A stretch of DNA of 64,000 nt from Camellia lanceoleosa (lineage: Eukaryota > Streptophyta > Magnoliopsida > Ericales > Theaceae), in NCBI GenBank assembly GCA_025200525.1, contig JANUSC010000380.1:144075-208074 (forward strand). Reading direction: 5' to 3'. Every line of letters begins with the position of its first letter. Position 1 is the stretch's first letter. Both the position numbers and the translations under genes were made by a program. The notes beneath the pieces were generated by a model. That model made no database searches. It saw nothing but the letters and a program-made list of their open reading frames with translations, and had not been told where the DNA came from. This document shows positions 46,353 to 57,479 of this stretch, piece by piece.

Positions 46353-48865
46353 ATTTATTTTTATTCAACTTCCATTTTTATACAATTTCCTTTTCTATTC
46401 AACTTCCTTTTTTATTGAATTTCCAAATAAATCGTCAGAGTATATTGGTTTCTTGAATGAACTTCCATTTTTAATTTTATGCAACTTCCATTTTTATTTT
46501 TATTCAACTTCCATTTTATTCAATTTCCTTTTATTGAATTTCCAAATAGATCGTTAAGGTATAGTGGTTTCTTCAATGAACTTCCATTTTCAATTTTATA
46601 CAACTTCCATTTTATTTTTATTAAACTTCAACTTTTATTCAATTTCCATGTTTATTCAATTTCCTTTTCTATTTAATTTCCAAATAGATTGTTAAGGTAG
46701 AGTAATTTATTGGATGAACTTCCATTTTTAATTTTATTCATTTCCTTTTATTTTTATTCAACTACATTTTTTGTTAAGGTATTATGGTTTCTTATATGAA
46801 CTTCCATTTTTAATTTTATGCAACTTTCATTTTTATTTTTATTCAACTTCAACTTTTATTCAATTCTATTTTCTATTCAACTTCCTTTTTTATTTAATTT
46901 CCAAATAGATCGTTAAGGTATAATGGTTTCTTAAATGACCTTCCATTATTATTTTATGCAATTTCCATTTTTATTTTTATTCAACTTCCATTTTTAATTT
47001 TATGCAACTTACATTGTTAATTTTATGCAACTTCAATTTTTATTCAATTTCATTTTCTATTGAACTTCTTTTTTTATTTAATTTCCAAATAGATCGTTAA
47101 GGTATAGTGGTATCTTGAAAGAACTTCCACTTTTAATGTTATGTAATTTCAATTTTCATTTTATGCAACTTCCATTTTTATTCAATTTCCTTGTCTATTC
47201 AACTTTCTTTTTTAGTTAATTTCCAAATAGATCGCTAAGGTATAGTGGTTTCTTGGATCAACTTCATTTTTATTCAACTTCCATTGTTATTCAATTTCAT
47301 GTTCTATTCAACTTTCATTTTTATTTAATTTCCACATAGATCGTCATGGTATAATGGTTTTCTGAATGAACTGCCATTTTTAATTTTATGCAACTTTCAT
47401 TTTTAATTTCCAAATAGATTGTTAAGGTATAGTGGTTTCTTGAATGAACTTCCATTTTTAATTTTATGCGACATCCATTTTTATTTTTATTCAACTTCCA
47501 TTTTTATTCAACTTCCATTTTTGTTTGTATTCAACTACCTTTTTTGTTAAATTTCCTTCTCAATTTAACTTCCATTTTTCATTTTATTCAACTTCAATGA
47601 ACTTCCATTTTTAATGTTATGCAACTTCCATTTTTATTCAATTTCCTTTTAATTTCCCAATAGATCTTTAAGGTATAGTGGTTTTTTGAATGAACTTCCA
47701 TTTTTATTCAATTTCCTTTTCTATTCAACTTTCTTTTTTATTTAATTTCCAAATAGATCGCTAATGTATCGGTTTCTTGAACGAACTTCCATTATTATTT
47801 TATTCAACTTCCATTTTTATTTTTATTCAACTTCTAGTTTTATTTTTACTCAACTTCCATTTTTATTCAATTTCCATTTTTATTCAACTTCCTTTTCTAT
47901 TCAATTTTCTTTTCTATTCGACTTCATTTTTTACTTAATTTCCAAATAGATTGTTCAGGTATAATGGTTTCTAAAATGAACTTCCATTGTTAAATTTAAT
48001 GCAACTTTCTTTTTTATTTAATTTCCAAATAGATCGTTAAGGTATAGTGATTTCTTGAATGAACTTTATTTTTATTTTATGCAACTTCCATTTTTATTTT
48101 TATTCAACTTCTATTTTTGTTCAACTTCAAATTTTAATTTTATTCAACTTCCATTTTTATTCAATTCTTTTTCCATTCAACTTCCTTTTTTATTCAATTT
48201 TCTTTTCTATTCAACTTCTTTTTTTATTCAACTTCCTTTTTATTCAATTTTCTTTTCTATTCAACTTCTTTTTTATTTAATTTCCAAATTGATCGTTAAC
48301 GATAGTGGTTTCTTGAATGAACATCCACTTTTAATTTTATTCATCTTCCGATTCCATTCAACTTCCTTTTTATTCAATTTCCAAATAATTCGTTAAGGTA
48401 TAGTAGTTTCGGAATGAACTTGATTTTTATTTTAGTCAACTTCCATTTTTATTTTTATTCAACTTCCATAAAATGATTTTATTCAACTACCTTTTTTGTT
48501 AAATTTCCTTCTCTATTCAACTTCCATTTTTATTCAATTTCCTATTCTATTCAACTTCATTTTTTATTTAAATTCCAAATAGATCGTTAAGGTATAGTGG
48601 TTTTTTTTAATGAACTTCCATTGTTAATTTTAGGCAACTTGTATTTTTATTTTTATTCAACTTCCATATTTATTTAATTGTTTTCTATTCAATTTCCTTT
48701 TTTATTTAATTTCCAAATAGATCGTTAAGGTATAGTGGTTTCTTGAATAAACTTCCATTATTAATTTTATGCAACTTCCATTTTTATTTTTATTCATCTT
48801 CCGATTTTTATGTAACTTCCATTTGTAATTTTATGCAACTTCCATTTTTTTATTTAATTTTCATT
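46353..48865 (-). repeat. Satellite block 10, inverted
   Basis: About 2.5 kb of reverse units with cores near 46435, 46555, 46690, 46910, 47095, 47235, 47420, 47755, 48040, 48590 and 48725, irregularly spaced. No genes. Confidence 0.88.
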
Positions 48866-49130
48866 TCCAAAAAAAAAGAAAGTTGAATAGAAAAATAAAT
48901 TGAATAAAAATGGAAGTTGAATAAAATTAAAAAATGGAAATTCAATAAAATTAACAATGGAAGTTCATTCAAGAAACCAGTATACCTTAACGATCAATTG
49001 GGAAATTAAAAAAAATAGGAAGTTGAATAGAAAAGGAAATTGAATAAAAATAGAAATTGAATAAAAATAGAAGTTGAATAAAAATAAAAATGAAAGTTGT
49101 ATGAAATTAAAAATTAAAGTTGAATAAAAA
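48866..49130 (+). repeat. Satellite block 11, forward
   Basis: Forward fragment starting AAAAAGAAAGTTGAATAG with one core near 48980 (CCAGTATACCTTAACGATC). Confidence 0.85.
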
Positions 49131-50228
49131 TAAATTTCCCAATTGATCGCTAAGGTATATTGGTTTCTTGAATTAACTTCCATTGTTAATTTTAGGCAAC
49201 TTCCATTTTTATTTTATTTCCAAATAGATCTTTAAGGTATAGTAGTTTCTTGAATTAACTTCCATTGTTAATTTTAGGCAACTTCCATTTTTATTTTATT
49301 CAATTCTATTTTCTATTCAACTTCCTTTTTTCTTTAATTTCCAAATAGATTATTAAGGTATAGTGGTTTCTTGAATGAATTTCTATTTTTATTTTCATGC
49401 AAATTCCATTTTTATTTAATTTCCTTTGTTTTTTAATTTTGAAATAGATCGTTAAGGTATAGTGGTTTAATTTTATGCAACTTCCATTTCTATTTTTATT
49501 CAACTTCCAATGTTATTTAATTTCCAAATAGATCGTTAAGGTATAGTGATTTTTTTCAATGAACTGTTATTTTTAATTTTATACAACTTTCATTTTTATT
49601 CGATTTCTTTTTTCTATTCAACTTCATTTTTTTAATTTCCAAATAGATCATTAAGGTATTGTGGTTTCTTGAATAAACTTACATTTTTAATTTTATGCAA
49701 CTTCCATTTTATTTTTATTCAACTACCTTTTTGTTAAATTTCCTTCTCTATTCAACTTCCATTTTTATTTTTATTCATCTTCTGATTTTATTTAATTTCC
49801 AAATAGATTGTTAATGCATAGTGGTTTTTTGAATTAACTTCCATTGTTAATTTTATACAACTTCCATTTTTATTCAATTCTATTTTCTATTCAACTTCCT
49901 TTTATATTTAATTTCCAAATAGATCATTAAGGTATTGTTGTTTCTTGAATGAACTTACATTTTTAATTTTATGGAACTTCGATTTTTATTCAATTTCCTT
50001 TTCTATTTAATTTTCAAATAGATCGTTAAGGTATAGTGGTTTCTTGAATGAACTTCCATTTTTAATTTTATGCAACTTCTATTTTTATTTAATTTCCTAT
50101 TCTATTCAACTTCATTTTTTTATTTAATTTCCAAATAGATCGTTAATGCATAGTGGTTTTTTAAATGAACTTCAACTTTTAATTTTATGCAACATCCATT
50201 TTTAATTTTATGCAACTTCCATTTTTTT
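49131..50228 (-). repeat. Satellite block 12, inverted
   Basis: Reverse units from AATTTCCCAATTGATCGC to the switch at CTTCCATTTTTTTAAAAAAG. Confidence 0.87.
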
Positions 50229-50656
50229 AAAAAAGAAAGTTCAATGAAAATAAAACTGGAAGTTGCATAAAATTAACAATGGAAGTTCATTCAAGAAACG
50301 AATATATCAAAACGATGTATTTGGAAGTTAAATAAAAAAGGAAGTTGAGTAAAAATTAAATAAAAAAGGAAGTTGAATACAAAAGGAAATTGGATAAAAC
50401 TAGAAGTTGAACAAAAATAAAAATGGAAGTTGAATAAAAATAAAAATGAAAGGTCATTCAAAAAACCACTATACCTTAATGATCTATTTGGCAATTAAAT
50501 AAACAAGGAAGTTGAATAGAAAAGTAAATTGAATAAATATGGAAGTTGAATAAAAATATAAATGGAAGTTGCATAAAAATATAAATTGAAGTTCATTCAA
50601 GAAACCACTATACCTTAACGATCTATTTGGAAATTAAATAAAAAATGAAGTTGAAT
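50229..50656 (+). repeat. Satellite block 13, forward, end of the array
   Basis: Forward units ending at GAAGTTGAAT, where a third Tekay-type LTR begins. Confidence 0.88.
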
Positions 50657-51802
50657 TGTAACGCCCTCAAAATAAACCCAATAATCATACATTCTTAACA
50701 TGCTCAGACATAGGAGAATAAAGCATAAGTACATTTCATCAGAGTATTTCTTACAAATGTATCACATGTTAACAACAAAAGCAAATGCCCTATGGGCTTA
50801 CAGCTTTCCAAGTCAACACTTGGTTACAAAAAGAAGAGTTCTAACTCTATACAAAAGAAGCCCTTGGCTTGATTTACATGTAATACAAATAAAGTAATCA
50901 CAAAGATGACCCACCACTAATCCTCAAGTAATGTCCTTGGAGGTGGCATGCTACATATTTAAAATGATGTCCCATAAATGGTGAGCCAACGCCCGAGAGA
51001 TATGCTAAACATTGTATGAGTAATAACTAAAACATCAGCATTTGATAAATGTTTAATTCACATAAATCAATTCATATTTCATTTCAAATACATGACCAAT
51101 GTGTCCATGTTTTAATTTTATCTCATAACCAATTCTCGATTCACAACCTCGCCTTTAACCTGCCATATACTTTAAGTGAGATTACATCCCAAATCAACAA
51201 CGTTTCTATTTCAATTGAAATAACAACTCAAATTAATCATTTCATGCTTCATAATAGATACACATTTTAGTATCAGATCCGTCTCGCACAAAACATTTCC
51301 ATATTCCACACATGATACACATTTTAGTGTCAGATCAATGTTAAACAAAACACTTCCATGTTCCGCATATGATACACATTTTAGTGTTGTATCAATGTCA
51401 AACGATATCCGGTTTAGAGGTCCATCCCCCATCTTTCCCTAAACCGTGGAATACATCCCCTATCTCCTCCGACACAACACAGTGTATATAAACACATATC
51501 ATACACATAATTAAACCAATACATAAAATTCATGTATTATATCAACCGCCATATTCAATGGCACACTCAATTGATTAGTTTTAGTTTGCCTAATCATCAT
51601 GTATTGTCTACAACAATCAAGACCATCCTCCACCGATAGCCCAAAGCAATTATTTCTAAACAGATAATAATTACGTTCAACAAATAAATATCAACAATTT
51701 CAAAAGTGAGCGATTAATAAATCCAACTTCACTATTCCATCTCATACTGAGCCAATTTCAATATATTCAACTCAATTTCATACTCTCATGATTTTCCCAA
51801 AT
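50657..51802 (-). mobile_element. Truncated Tekay-type LTR (B family)
   Basis: Starts with the family end TGTAACGCCCTC and follows the B LTR, including three diverged 57-bp units (51260-51400), to ATTTTCCCAAAT, equivalent to about 38430 in B. It then joins the Tat-like LTR D in mid-sequence. About half the LTR and the whole internal region are missing. Confidence 0.9.
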
Positions 51803-52735
51803 AGAAGCTTGTTAGAAATCTATGCATGGACCTAAGCATACTGAAATGTCGAATGCAACACATGCAAAAATGCAAGCTATAGCAGGCTCGGCTATTCTAA
51901 ATATGGCATATGGAATGCTACAGCTAACATGTATTCAACTTGGAATTGAAATACAAATGCAGTTAATATGATGCGCCGAGTCTATGTAAAACAGATGAAT
52001 GATGCAAACATGCTATCATACTGTATGCTAATTGAAATATGCCCTATATCTAACCATCGTAAGCAGGTAAATAAAAGGGAAGAAAGACGTGGGGTTGGAA
52101 GACATACATCACACTTACCCACACTTATTACAATTATGCCCTCGCGCAGAGGGTCCGAATAAAAGAATATTACAGTCCAAATATATATACAGATTCCTAA
52201 TTAATTAATAAATTAAACTAAGAAAGCTGTAAACTGGCATGCAAGCCAGGGGCTGCCTTGATTCTGATGAATGATGCATGTTGGGCTGTCTTGGCGCTGA
52301 AATCCACGACGATGCCCCGATTAGCCTCTGTTTGCAATGTTTCTCGAAATGCGTGCCAGACTCCGAAAAGTTACTGATTCTTCATTTTGCTGCAACAGAG
52401 AGCAAGAAAGGGGCATAGCAATGTATTCCACAAATATATTCATGCCTCGATCCTTGTGCCACCAATCACGCATATCGATGCATGATGGTCGAGGAACCGA
52501 AATGCACAACTCAATATGGAATGAATGCATAGGAAACTACAACAAAACCTAAACTCTATCATGGATAATCCGGAGTGTCGGTGACCTGGGAATTGAGACA
52601 CGTTCCGTCACCGAGTCTGAAAGCGTGCCGTTTCCGTCTTGCTAACTCCTATTCCAAACATGATGCAATATGCATGATATGCATGAATGCGATCGAAGAT
52701 ACAACCTAGTACACAATGCGGATGAAAATGAGATG

Positions 52736-53390
52736 CCTCGAAATGCGTGCACACGAGCACGCAAATCGGGGAAATGTATGAATGCAATGCAAGTAGGCAT
52801 GAATGCGATCTAATATATAATTTAGCATGCACAATGCTATGAAAACGACATATTTAAATGATGCGATATACCAGCACGCATAACCGAGAAAATGACACAC
52901 GCGATGTAATGAGACTAAAAAGGCATGACAATGTAAAATGGGCTTATACCAACATGAGAGAGTCTCAGCCACTCTCACATAGGAGGCCAATGGATGAAAA
53001 TGAAGTGCCTCAAAATGCGTGCACACGGGCACGCAAACCGAGGCGATGGCATACTCGATGCAATGATGCTAAAATGATATGTCTCGAAATGCGTGCACAC
53101 GGGCACGCAAACCGAGGTGATGGCATGAATAGTGCAATATGGACTTACACTAACATGAGAGAGCCTCAGCTACACTCACATAAGAAGCCGATGGATGAAA
53201 ATGAAGTGCCTCGAGATGCGTGTCCGCGGGCACGCAAACTGAGGCGATGATCCTAAAGCATGAAACAGCATTCGCAACGCAAATTGGGCTTACTCTAACA
53301 TGAGAGAGCCTCAGCCACACTCACATAAGATGCCGATTGATGAAAATGAAGTGCCTCGAAATGCGTGCCCGCGGGCACGCAAACTGAGGC
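52736..53390 (-). repeat. Hairpin-bearing tandem repeat in R-U5 of the D LTR
   Basis: Five copies of AAATGCGTGC(N)GGGCACGCAAA-type hairpins near 52740, 53013, 53087, 53216 and 53358. The last contains GCGTGCCCGCGGGCACGC, an 18-bp perfect palindrome. CCTC and GAGG flank most copies, extending the stem. Between them AACATGAGAGAGCCTCAGC and GATGAAAATGAAGTGCCTC recur at ~130-150-bp steps in the regular part. Confidence 0.85.
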
Positions 53391-54066
53391 AATGGCCCTA
53401 AGGCATGAAATGGCATGCAAAACGAGACGTGGCATATGGCATATGGAAAATGCAAATTTCAGCAGTCAAAATGATGCAAAAACAGCCCCTGAATTATAGC
53501 AAAATTACACCCGATGCCCGAAATGCTATGCTAAGTACCCGAAATGACTTGCAGCTATGCCAAGCATGCACAATATGGACATGAAGTGTAAAGACAGATG
53601 CTAGGACGTCCCTAAACTAGCATTTTTCCAGTACAAAGCATTGCCAAAAAACAATCACAAGTATGGCAAAAATAGCATGCAAAAATGGGGGAAAAGAGGG
53701 GAACAATGAAGCAGATGGTATATGCGATGCTCAAACTGAAAAATACAGTTCTACAACATTGAAGAGGGACCGAAAATATGCACATTTACAGTAGATGAAA
53801 ACCCTCAAATCAATATGAAGATATGCTCAACATAGCATGCAAAATGTGAGCCAAAAGAGGGTTATAAAGAGAGGTATACCAAAAATTCACCAAACAGTCT
53901 AAGACCCTTAACAAAACATGAAGAGAAGGCCAAAATATGGATATTTTTAGTACTGATGATGGCCGAAAACAGAAGCTAGATAGGCCTAAAAAGCATGTAA
54001 AAATAGGGGCCAAAGAGAGATATAAAGACAAGCACAACATGGAGACCCTCAACAAGGTTGGCCCCT

Positions 54067-54243
54067 TCTACAATGTTGTAGAGGGACACAAAATAAGCTT
54101 ACCCACAGTTTATGGCATGCTCCAAAAACAAATGTACATAAGCTAAAAATAGCATGCAAGTTTACGGTAAATATGATGGATATTGAAGCAAGTGGTATGT
54201 AGAAGCTCCAAACAAGGTTGAGCCCTTCTACAATGTTGTAGAG
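54067..54243 (-). other. Two TTCTACAATGTTGTAGAG hairpins in the D LTR
   Basis: The same 7-bp-stem hairpin (TCTACAA, loop TG, TTGTAGA) occurs at 54067-54083 and 54227-54243, each after AACAAGGTTG. A half-form, TTCTACAACATTGAAGAG, is at 53749. They belong to a ~160-bp duplicated segment of the transcribed leader. Confidence 0.75.
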
Positions 54244-54582
54244 AGGCTCAAAATAAGCCTAAAATCAGTTAGGGTCGGAGCCCAAAACCTCAAGAAAATA
54301 GGGTAGAAAAATGAAGCAAAAAAAAAGCTCAAAAAGGGTAAAAGAGTACTCACCCTTGAAGACAAGACTTTTGTTGCTTCTTGGCTTGAATTTGTTGTTT
54401 AGCCTTTGAAAAACCTTCCTTTGCTGCTGGAATGGAAGTGGTGATGGTGGGGCTTGGTGTTGATGAACAAATAAGGCTAACACTTGAAGTTTTTGGAGGT
54501 TTTTGGATAGGGAGATGTAGGCAAATGCTTAGGAGCTCTTCTAGGAAGTTTTTGTAACCCTAATGAAGGAGTTGGCCAGCCA

Positions 54583-54590
54583 CTTATAAA
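54583..54590 (-). promoter_or_regulatory. TATA box of the D LTR
   Basis: Sense GGCCTTTATAAGTGGC, homologous to A's CCTATAAGAGG. Confidence 0.7.
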
Positions 54591-54787
54591 GGCCAAGAAG
54601 GGGGTGTAAAAGAGGAGGGAAATGCACCCAAGCTTTTCCCTCCCAAAATATCCCCCGGATGCCAAGATATTTTGGAGATACAGCTATACAGCTGTAATGA
54701 GCACAAAGTGAGGATGTAGGCCGGCTAGCCACTTTTGCTGGAGGTGGCCGGCCGGCTACCCCCCATGGCCGGCCAGCCAGGGGCAAA

Positions 54788-55050
54788 AATGGAAGATGAA
54801 AATTGTTGGCCGAGCACCAAAGGGTGGTGTCCTCCCATGTGTGTACAACAAGGTCCTGTGGTTGGAATTTGCCAACTCTGAAGCAGGAGAGACAACAAGC
54901 CACCTCTAGGAGAGGTCCAAAAATGAAAAGAAGAATTACTGGCCAAGCACCATTTTTTAGGGTCCTCCCATGTGTGTACAACACAAATATGTGGTTTTGG
55001 CTCGAAGAAAATGGCTCTAGGGTGTTCAACATTAGCCCTAAGTAAGAAAA
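54788..55050 (-). repeat. ~132-bp tandem duplication in U3 of D
   Basis: GGTCCTCCCATGTGTGTACAAC-like blocks at 54829 and 54961, each preceded by GGCC(G/A)AGCACCA, give a 132-bp period. The unit includes the half-palindrome equivalent to A's 12646-12669. Confidence 0.75.
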
Positions 55051-55117
55051 GCGGCCAAGCGCCGAGGAGCATAATCAAGTTGTCGAGACAATTATCGCCT
55101 CCCACCTCCAATGACCT

Positions 55118-55425
55118 TCCTTACGATAAAACAGAGGTACCTTCCAAACATGAACAAAACCGATGTAAAACGTAATGCTCGGGGCCCAAACACGTAGTTC
55201 AGGTCCTTAAAACCGCCGTTAAGCACCGAAGTGGTGTTTCGCCACGAAGTGGGTATCTAAGACCCCAGGTCCTCGTTATGATAAAACAGAGGTACTCGCC
55301 AAAATGAACAAAACCGATGCAAAACGAATGTTTGGGGGCCCAAACACGCAGCCGGTCTCAAACGGCATAAAGTGGTGTTTGGCCAAGTGGTATCTAAGAC
55401 CCTGTCCTCGTTAGGGAGCAAAATG
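55118..55425 (-). repeat. ~153-bp tandem duplication in U3 of D
   Basis: ATAAAACAGAGGTAC starts near 55124 and 55277; AAGTGG ... TATCTAAGACCC closes each unit. Both lie upstream of the TATA box, so they duplicate promoter-side DNA. Confidence 0.8.
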
Positions 55426-55762
55426 AAATGCATGCGAAATCGGAGGAATCGGAGATGGTTGGGTGGTCCTTAACCGAGGCACACCTACCGACGGCTCAAA
55501 ACTCGAGTTCGAATGGCAAATGGGTCACGGCCACTAAATGTAGCCCACGCCACTAAGAGATGGCTCACGGACCTCTCTCCTCAGAAAGAAAAACAGAAAA
55601 CCGAGTCCGTTCGCAAACCGAGACAAGGCACTGAAGAGAGTTCGAAGTCCGGAGGCAGGCACACGCGACTCGAGACTTCGAACGAGCACAATATGCAACA
55701 TCACCGAGCGCTCAATCGGTGACGTCTGAGTCTTAAGGTCGGTCAAAAATGGGGTGTCTACA

Positions 55763-55775
55763 GTTGCCCCTCTTT
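55763..55775 (-). other. Polypurine tract of element D
   Basis: Sense AAAGAGGGGCAAC next to the LTR start, identical to A's tract. Confidence 0.85.
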
Positions 55776-56789
55776 GATAGAACTCGGAAGTCAAGAAGTG
55801 ACGGGAGTGAATGTCAATGCCCAGAGATGACCCATTTTTGACAAGGTAGAAGACTTAGACAATCATACAAGATGAACAGAGATATGTGCCCGCAGGCAGG
55901 GGGGGCAAAATGCAAATGATATGCACAGAGCCAAATGATCATGCAAATGCAGCAAGCTGTAATGAGGCAAGTATTCGCAAATAGATGCAACAGTTTTAAG
56001 CAAGAATGCAAAGCAATAACTACATTTCATGCAGTTAGGAATGCGGAGAATCATTCAATTCTTGTCGCGTCTCACACGGAGAAGATACGATACCGCGCTG
56101 ATTCGCTGCAGTCGCATCAGCCTCAATGAACCGTATATACAATATCGTGCTCGCAAAGAGAGAAATTCAACAAGAACAATATGCTAACAAACATATATTC
56201 AATGCAATTCTGCGGGTTCCGAAGTTTGACACACGCAGTGTCGGCAAGTGAATGCATCGCAATGCAAGAAAGGAACGTGCGTGACAACGTATGCTCAAGC
56301 ATAGAGGTATGGCACACCAAGAAAACATGTATGACAATGCAAAATGCTCATAAGAATGCAAGTTATATGCAAAATAATGCAAAACGAGCAGAAATCGTGG
56401 CGCCTGCTTATGAAACAACGAGCCGTAAACGCGATTGGGCGAAGGCAACTTGATCAAGGCTCCGATTCACCTCCCGGAGAGGTTACAACATGTTCAAAAA
56501 GGATACACCTTGATTTTGATGAGTAATGATGAGACACATGTCGTAAATTGTAATTAAGTTCGCGGAACACCTAATTCTCACAAAGTGCACTTTTCTTCAA
56601 CTTTTTCAGTCCCGAACTCCGATCTTCCTCAAAATTTGCGAGAGCTAGAGGGGCAAGTGGGGAACACCACCGCCAGGTGGTTTCTTGGGAGGCCACCGCT
56701 AGGGATGAAAAGCAAATGGTCAAGCAAATAAAAGGTGGCTGCCACACCCCGCCCAAAAGCAGGGCATTTTGGCTCATTTTTCTCATTTC
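55776..56789 (-). other. 3' untranslated internal region of D, no gene
   Basis: Homologous up to about 56110 with A's 2700-3055 plus 12173-12253. Beyond that it is rich in ATGC-containing short repeats; the 225-codon minus-strand ORF at 56571-57248 overlaps the antisense promoter and intron and shows no family features. Confidence 0.6.
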
Positions 56790-56798
56790 TATATATAT
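56790..56798 (+). promoter_or_regulatory. TATA box of the antisense PMD gene
   Basis: TTTCTATATATATCCACC is followed by a pyrimidine-rich leader typical of plant 5' UTRs, then an intron and an ATG. It drives transcription opposite to the retrotransposon; inferred from sequence only. Confidence 0.6.
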
Positions 56799-56995
56799 CC
56801 ACCTCCATTCATTCCAAATCACTCCCATTGCTGCAAAACTCCTTCCCTTGCTCCCCAAACCATTTTTTCCTTCAGATTCAGATTTTATACGCTTTCTAGC
56901 TTCCACGCAACTTGTTTTCGCTAAATCTTTCGCTTCAAGCACTTGAATGATTAAATTTTGATTTCTGGGCTTTCTTCTCATTTTCACCACTTGAG

Positions 56996-57122
56996 GTAAG
57001 TTTGTCTCAATATTTGGAAGATTTTCTCTGAGTTGACTTTTGTTGACTTTGTTTCCTGAGTTGACTTTTGTTGACTTTTTCCAATTTTGGCTCATTTTGC
57101 TCATTTTTGCTCCTTTTTGCAG
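56996..57122 (+). other. Predicted 5' UTR intron of the antisense gene, with four W-boxes
   Basis: Donor TTGAG|GTAAGT and acceptor CCTTTTTGCAG|AT frame a 127-base T-rich intron. Inside, TTGACT occurs at 57033, 57043, 57061 and 57071, twice in the direct repeat GAGTTGACTTTTGTTGAC. TTGAC(C/T) is the W-box core of plant WRKY factors. The exon after it begins with ATG at 57133, 10 bases after the acceptor. Confidence 0.65.
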
Positions 57123-57132
57123 ATTTCTTGAA

Positions 57133-57400
57133 ATGGCGGGCGACATTATTCTCATGGCGGAGGTCCTCCAGCGCGGGATGACTTTGACATTATGACATTG
57201 CTCCTCGAGAGTCCGCCATTTCATTCTCGGAGATACGCCTAATTCCAAGACATACGCTCACGGCCGCCGCTCTTGGGTTCAACGACCGCACCCGGGATTT
57301 ATCATGAGAGTTTGAAAGACTCTCTCTCATGATGCACGAGGTATTTTACTTTATTTTCAAGATTGCAGCGTTCAGAAGCTTTTGCCATGCTTGAACACAG
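57133..57400 (+). pseudogene. N-terminal exon remnant of the antisense PMD gene
   Basis: The ATG at 57133 opens MAGDIILMAEVLQRGMTLTL and then stops. One frame over, DFDIMTLLLESPPFHSRRYA continues to 57240, so a small indel probably broke a longer exon. It has no domain I recognise. It is placed with the PMD gene by strand, promoter and position; the 57.5-58.2 kb tandem array would be intronic or inserted. Confidence 0.4.
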
Positions 57401-57479
57401 CTTTTAGCTTATGACATAGTACTTTGCTCGCACTCGAACGTGTTAGTTAAACACTTGAATTGTCGAAACACACGGCCAC

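Larger units (their letters stand above)
51803..55762 (-). repeat. 3' LTR of element D, 3'-truncated
   Basis: Sense start TGTAGACACCCC at 55762; homologous to A's LTR down to about A's 15315, so roughly the last 0.5 kb (including U5 end) is lost at the junction with the Tekay LTR. A TATA box is at 54583-54590. U3 is about 1.17 kb against 0.45 kb in A, partly because of two tandem duplications. Stretches 51803-52730 and 53450-54580 hold no gene. Confidence 0.85.

Noticed and set aside
23474..50494. Many 60-110-codon Phe/Ser/Tyr-rich or Lys/Asn-rich ORFs in the satellite
   Set aside because: They are translations of TTCAACTTCCATTTTTATT-type repeats, occur wherever stops are missing by chance, and follow the orientation of the block.
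52858..53250. A 130-codon plus-strand ORF in the D LTR
   Set aside because: It translates the hairpin tandem repeat (repeated MRE and ARKPRR-like peptides) and is not a gene.
56571..57248. A 225-codon minus-strand ORF
   Set aside because: It crosses the antisense TATA box and intron, has biased composition (Lys, Glu, Asn, Met) and no recognisable domain.
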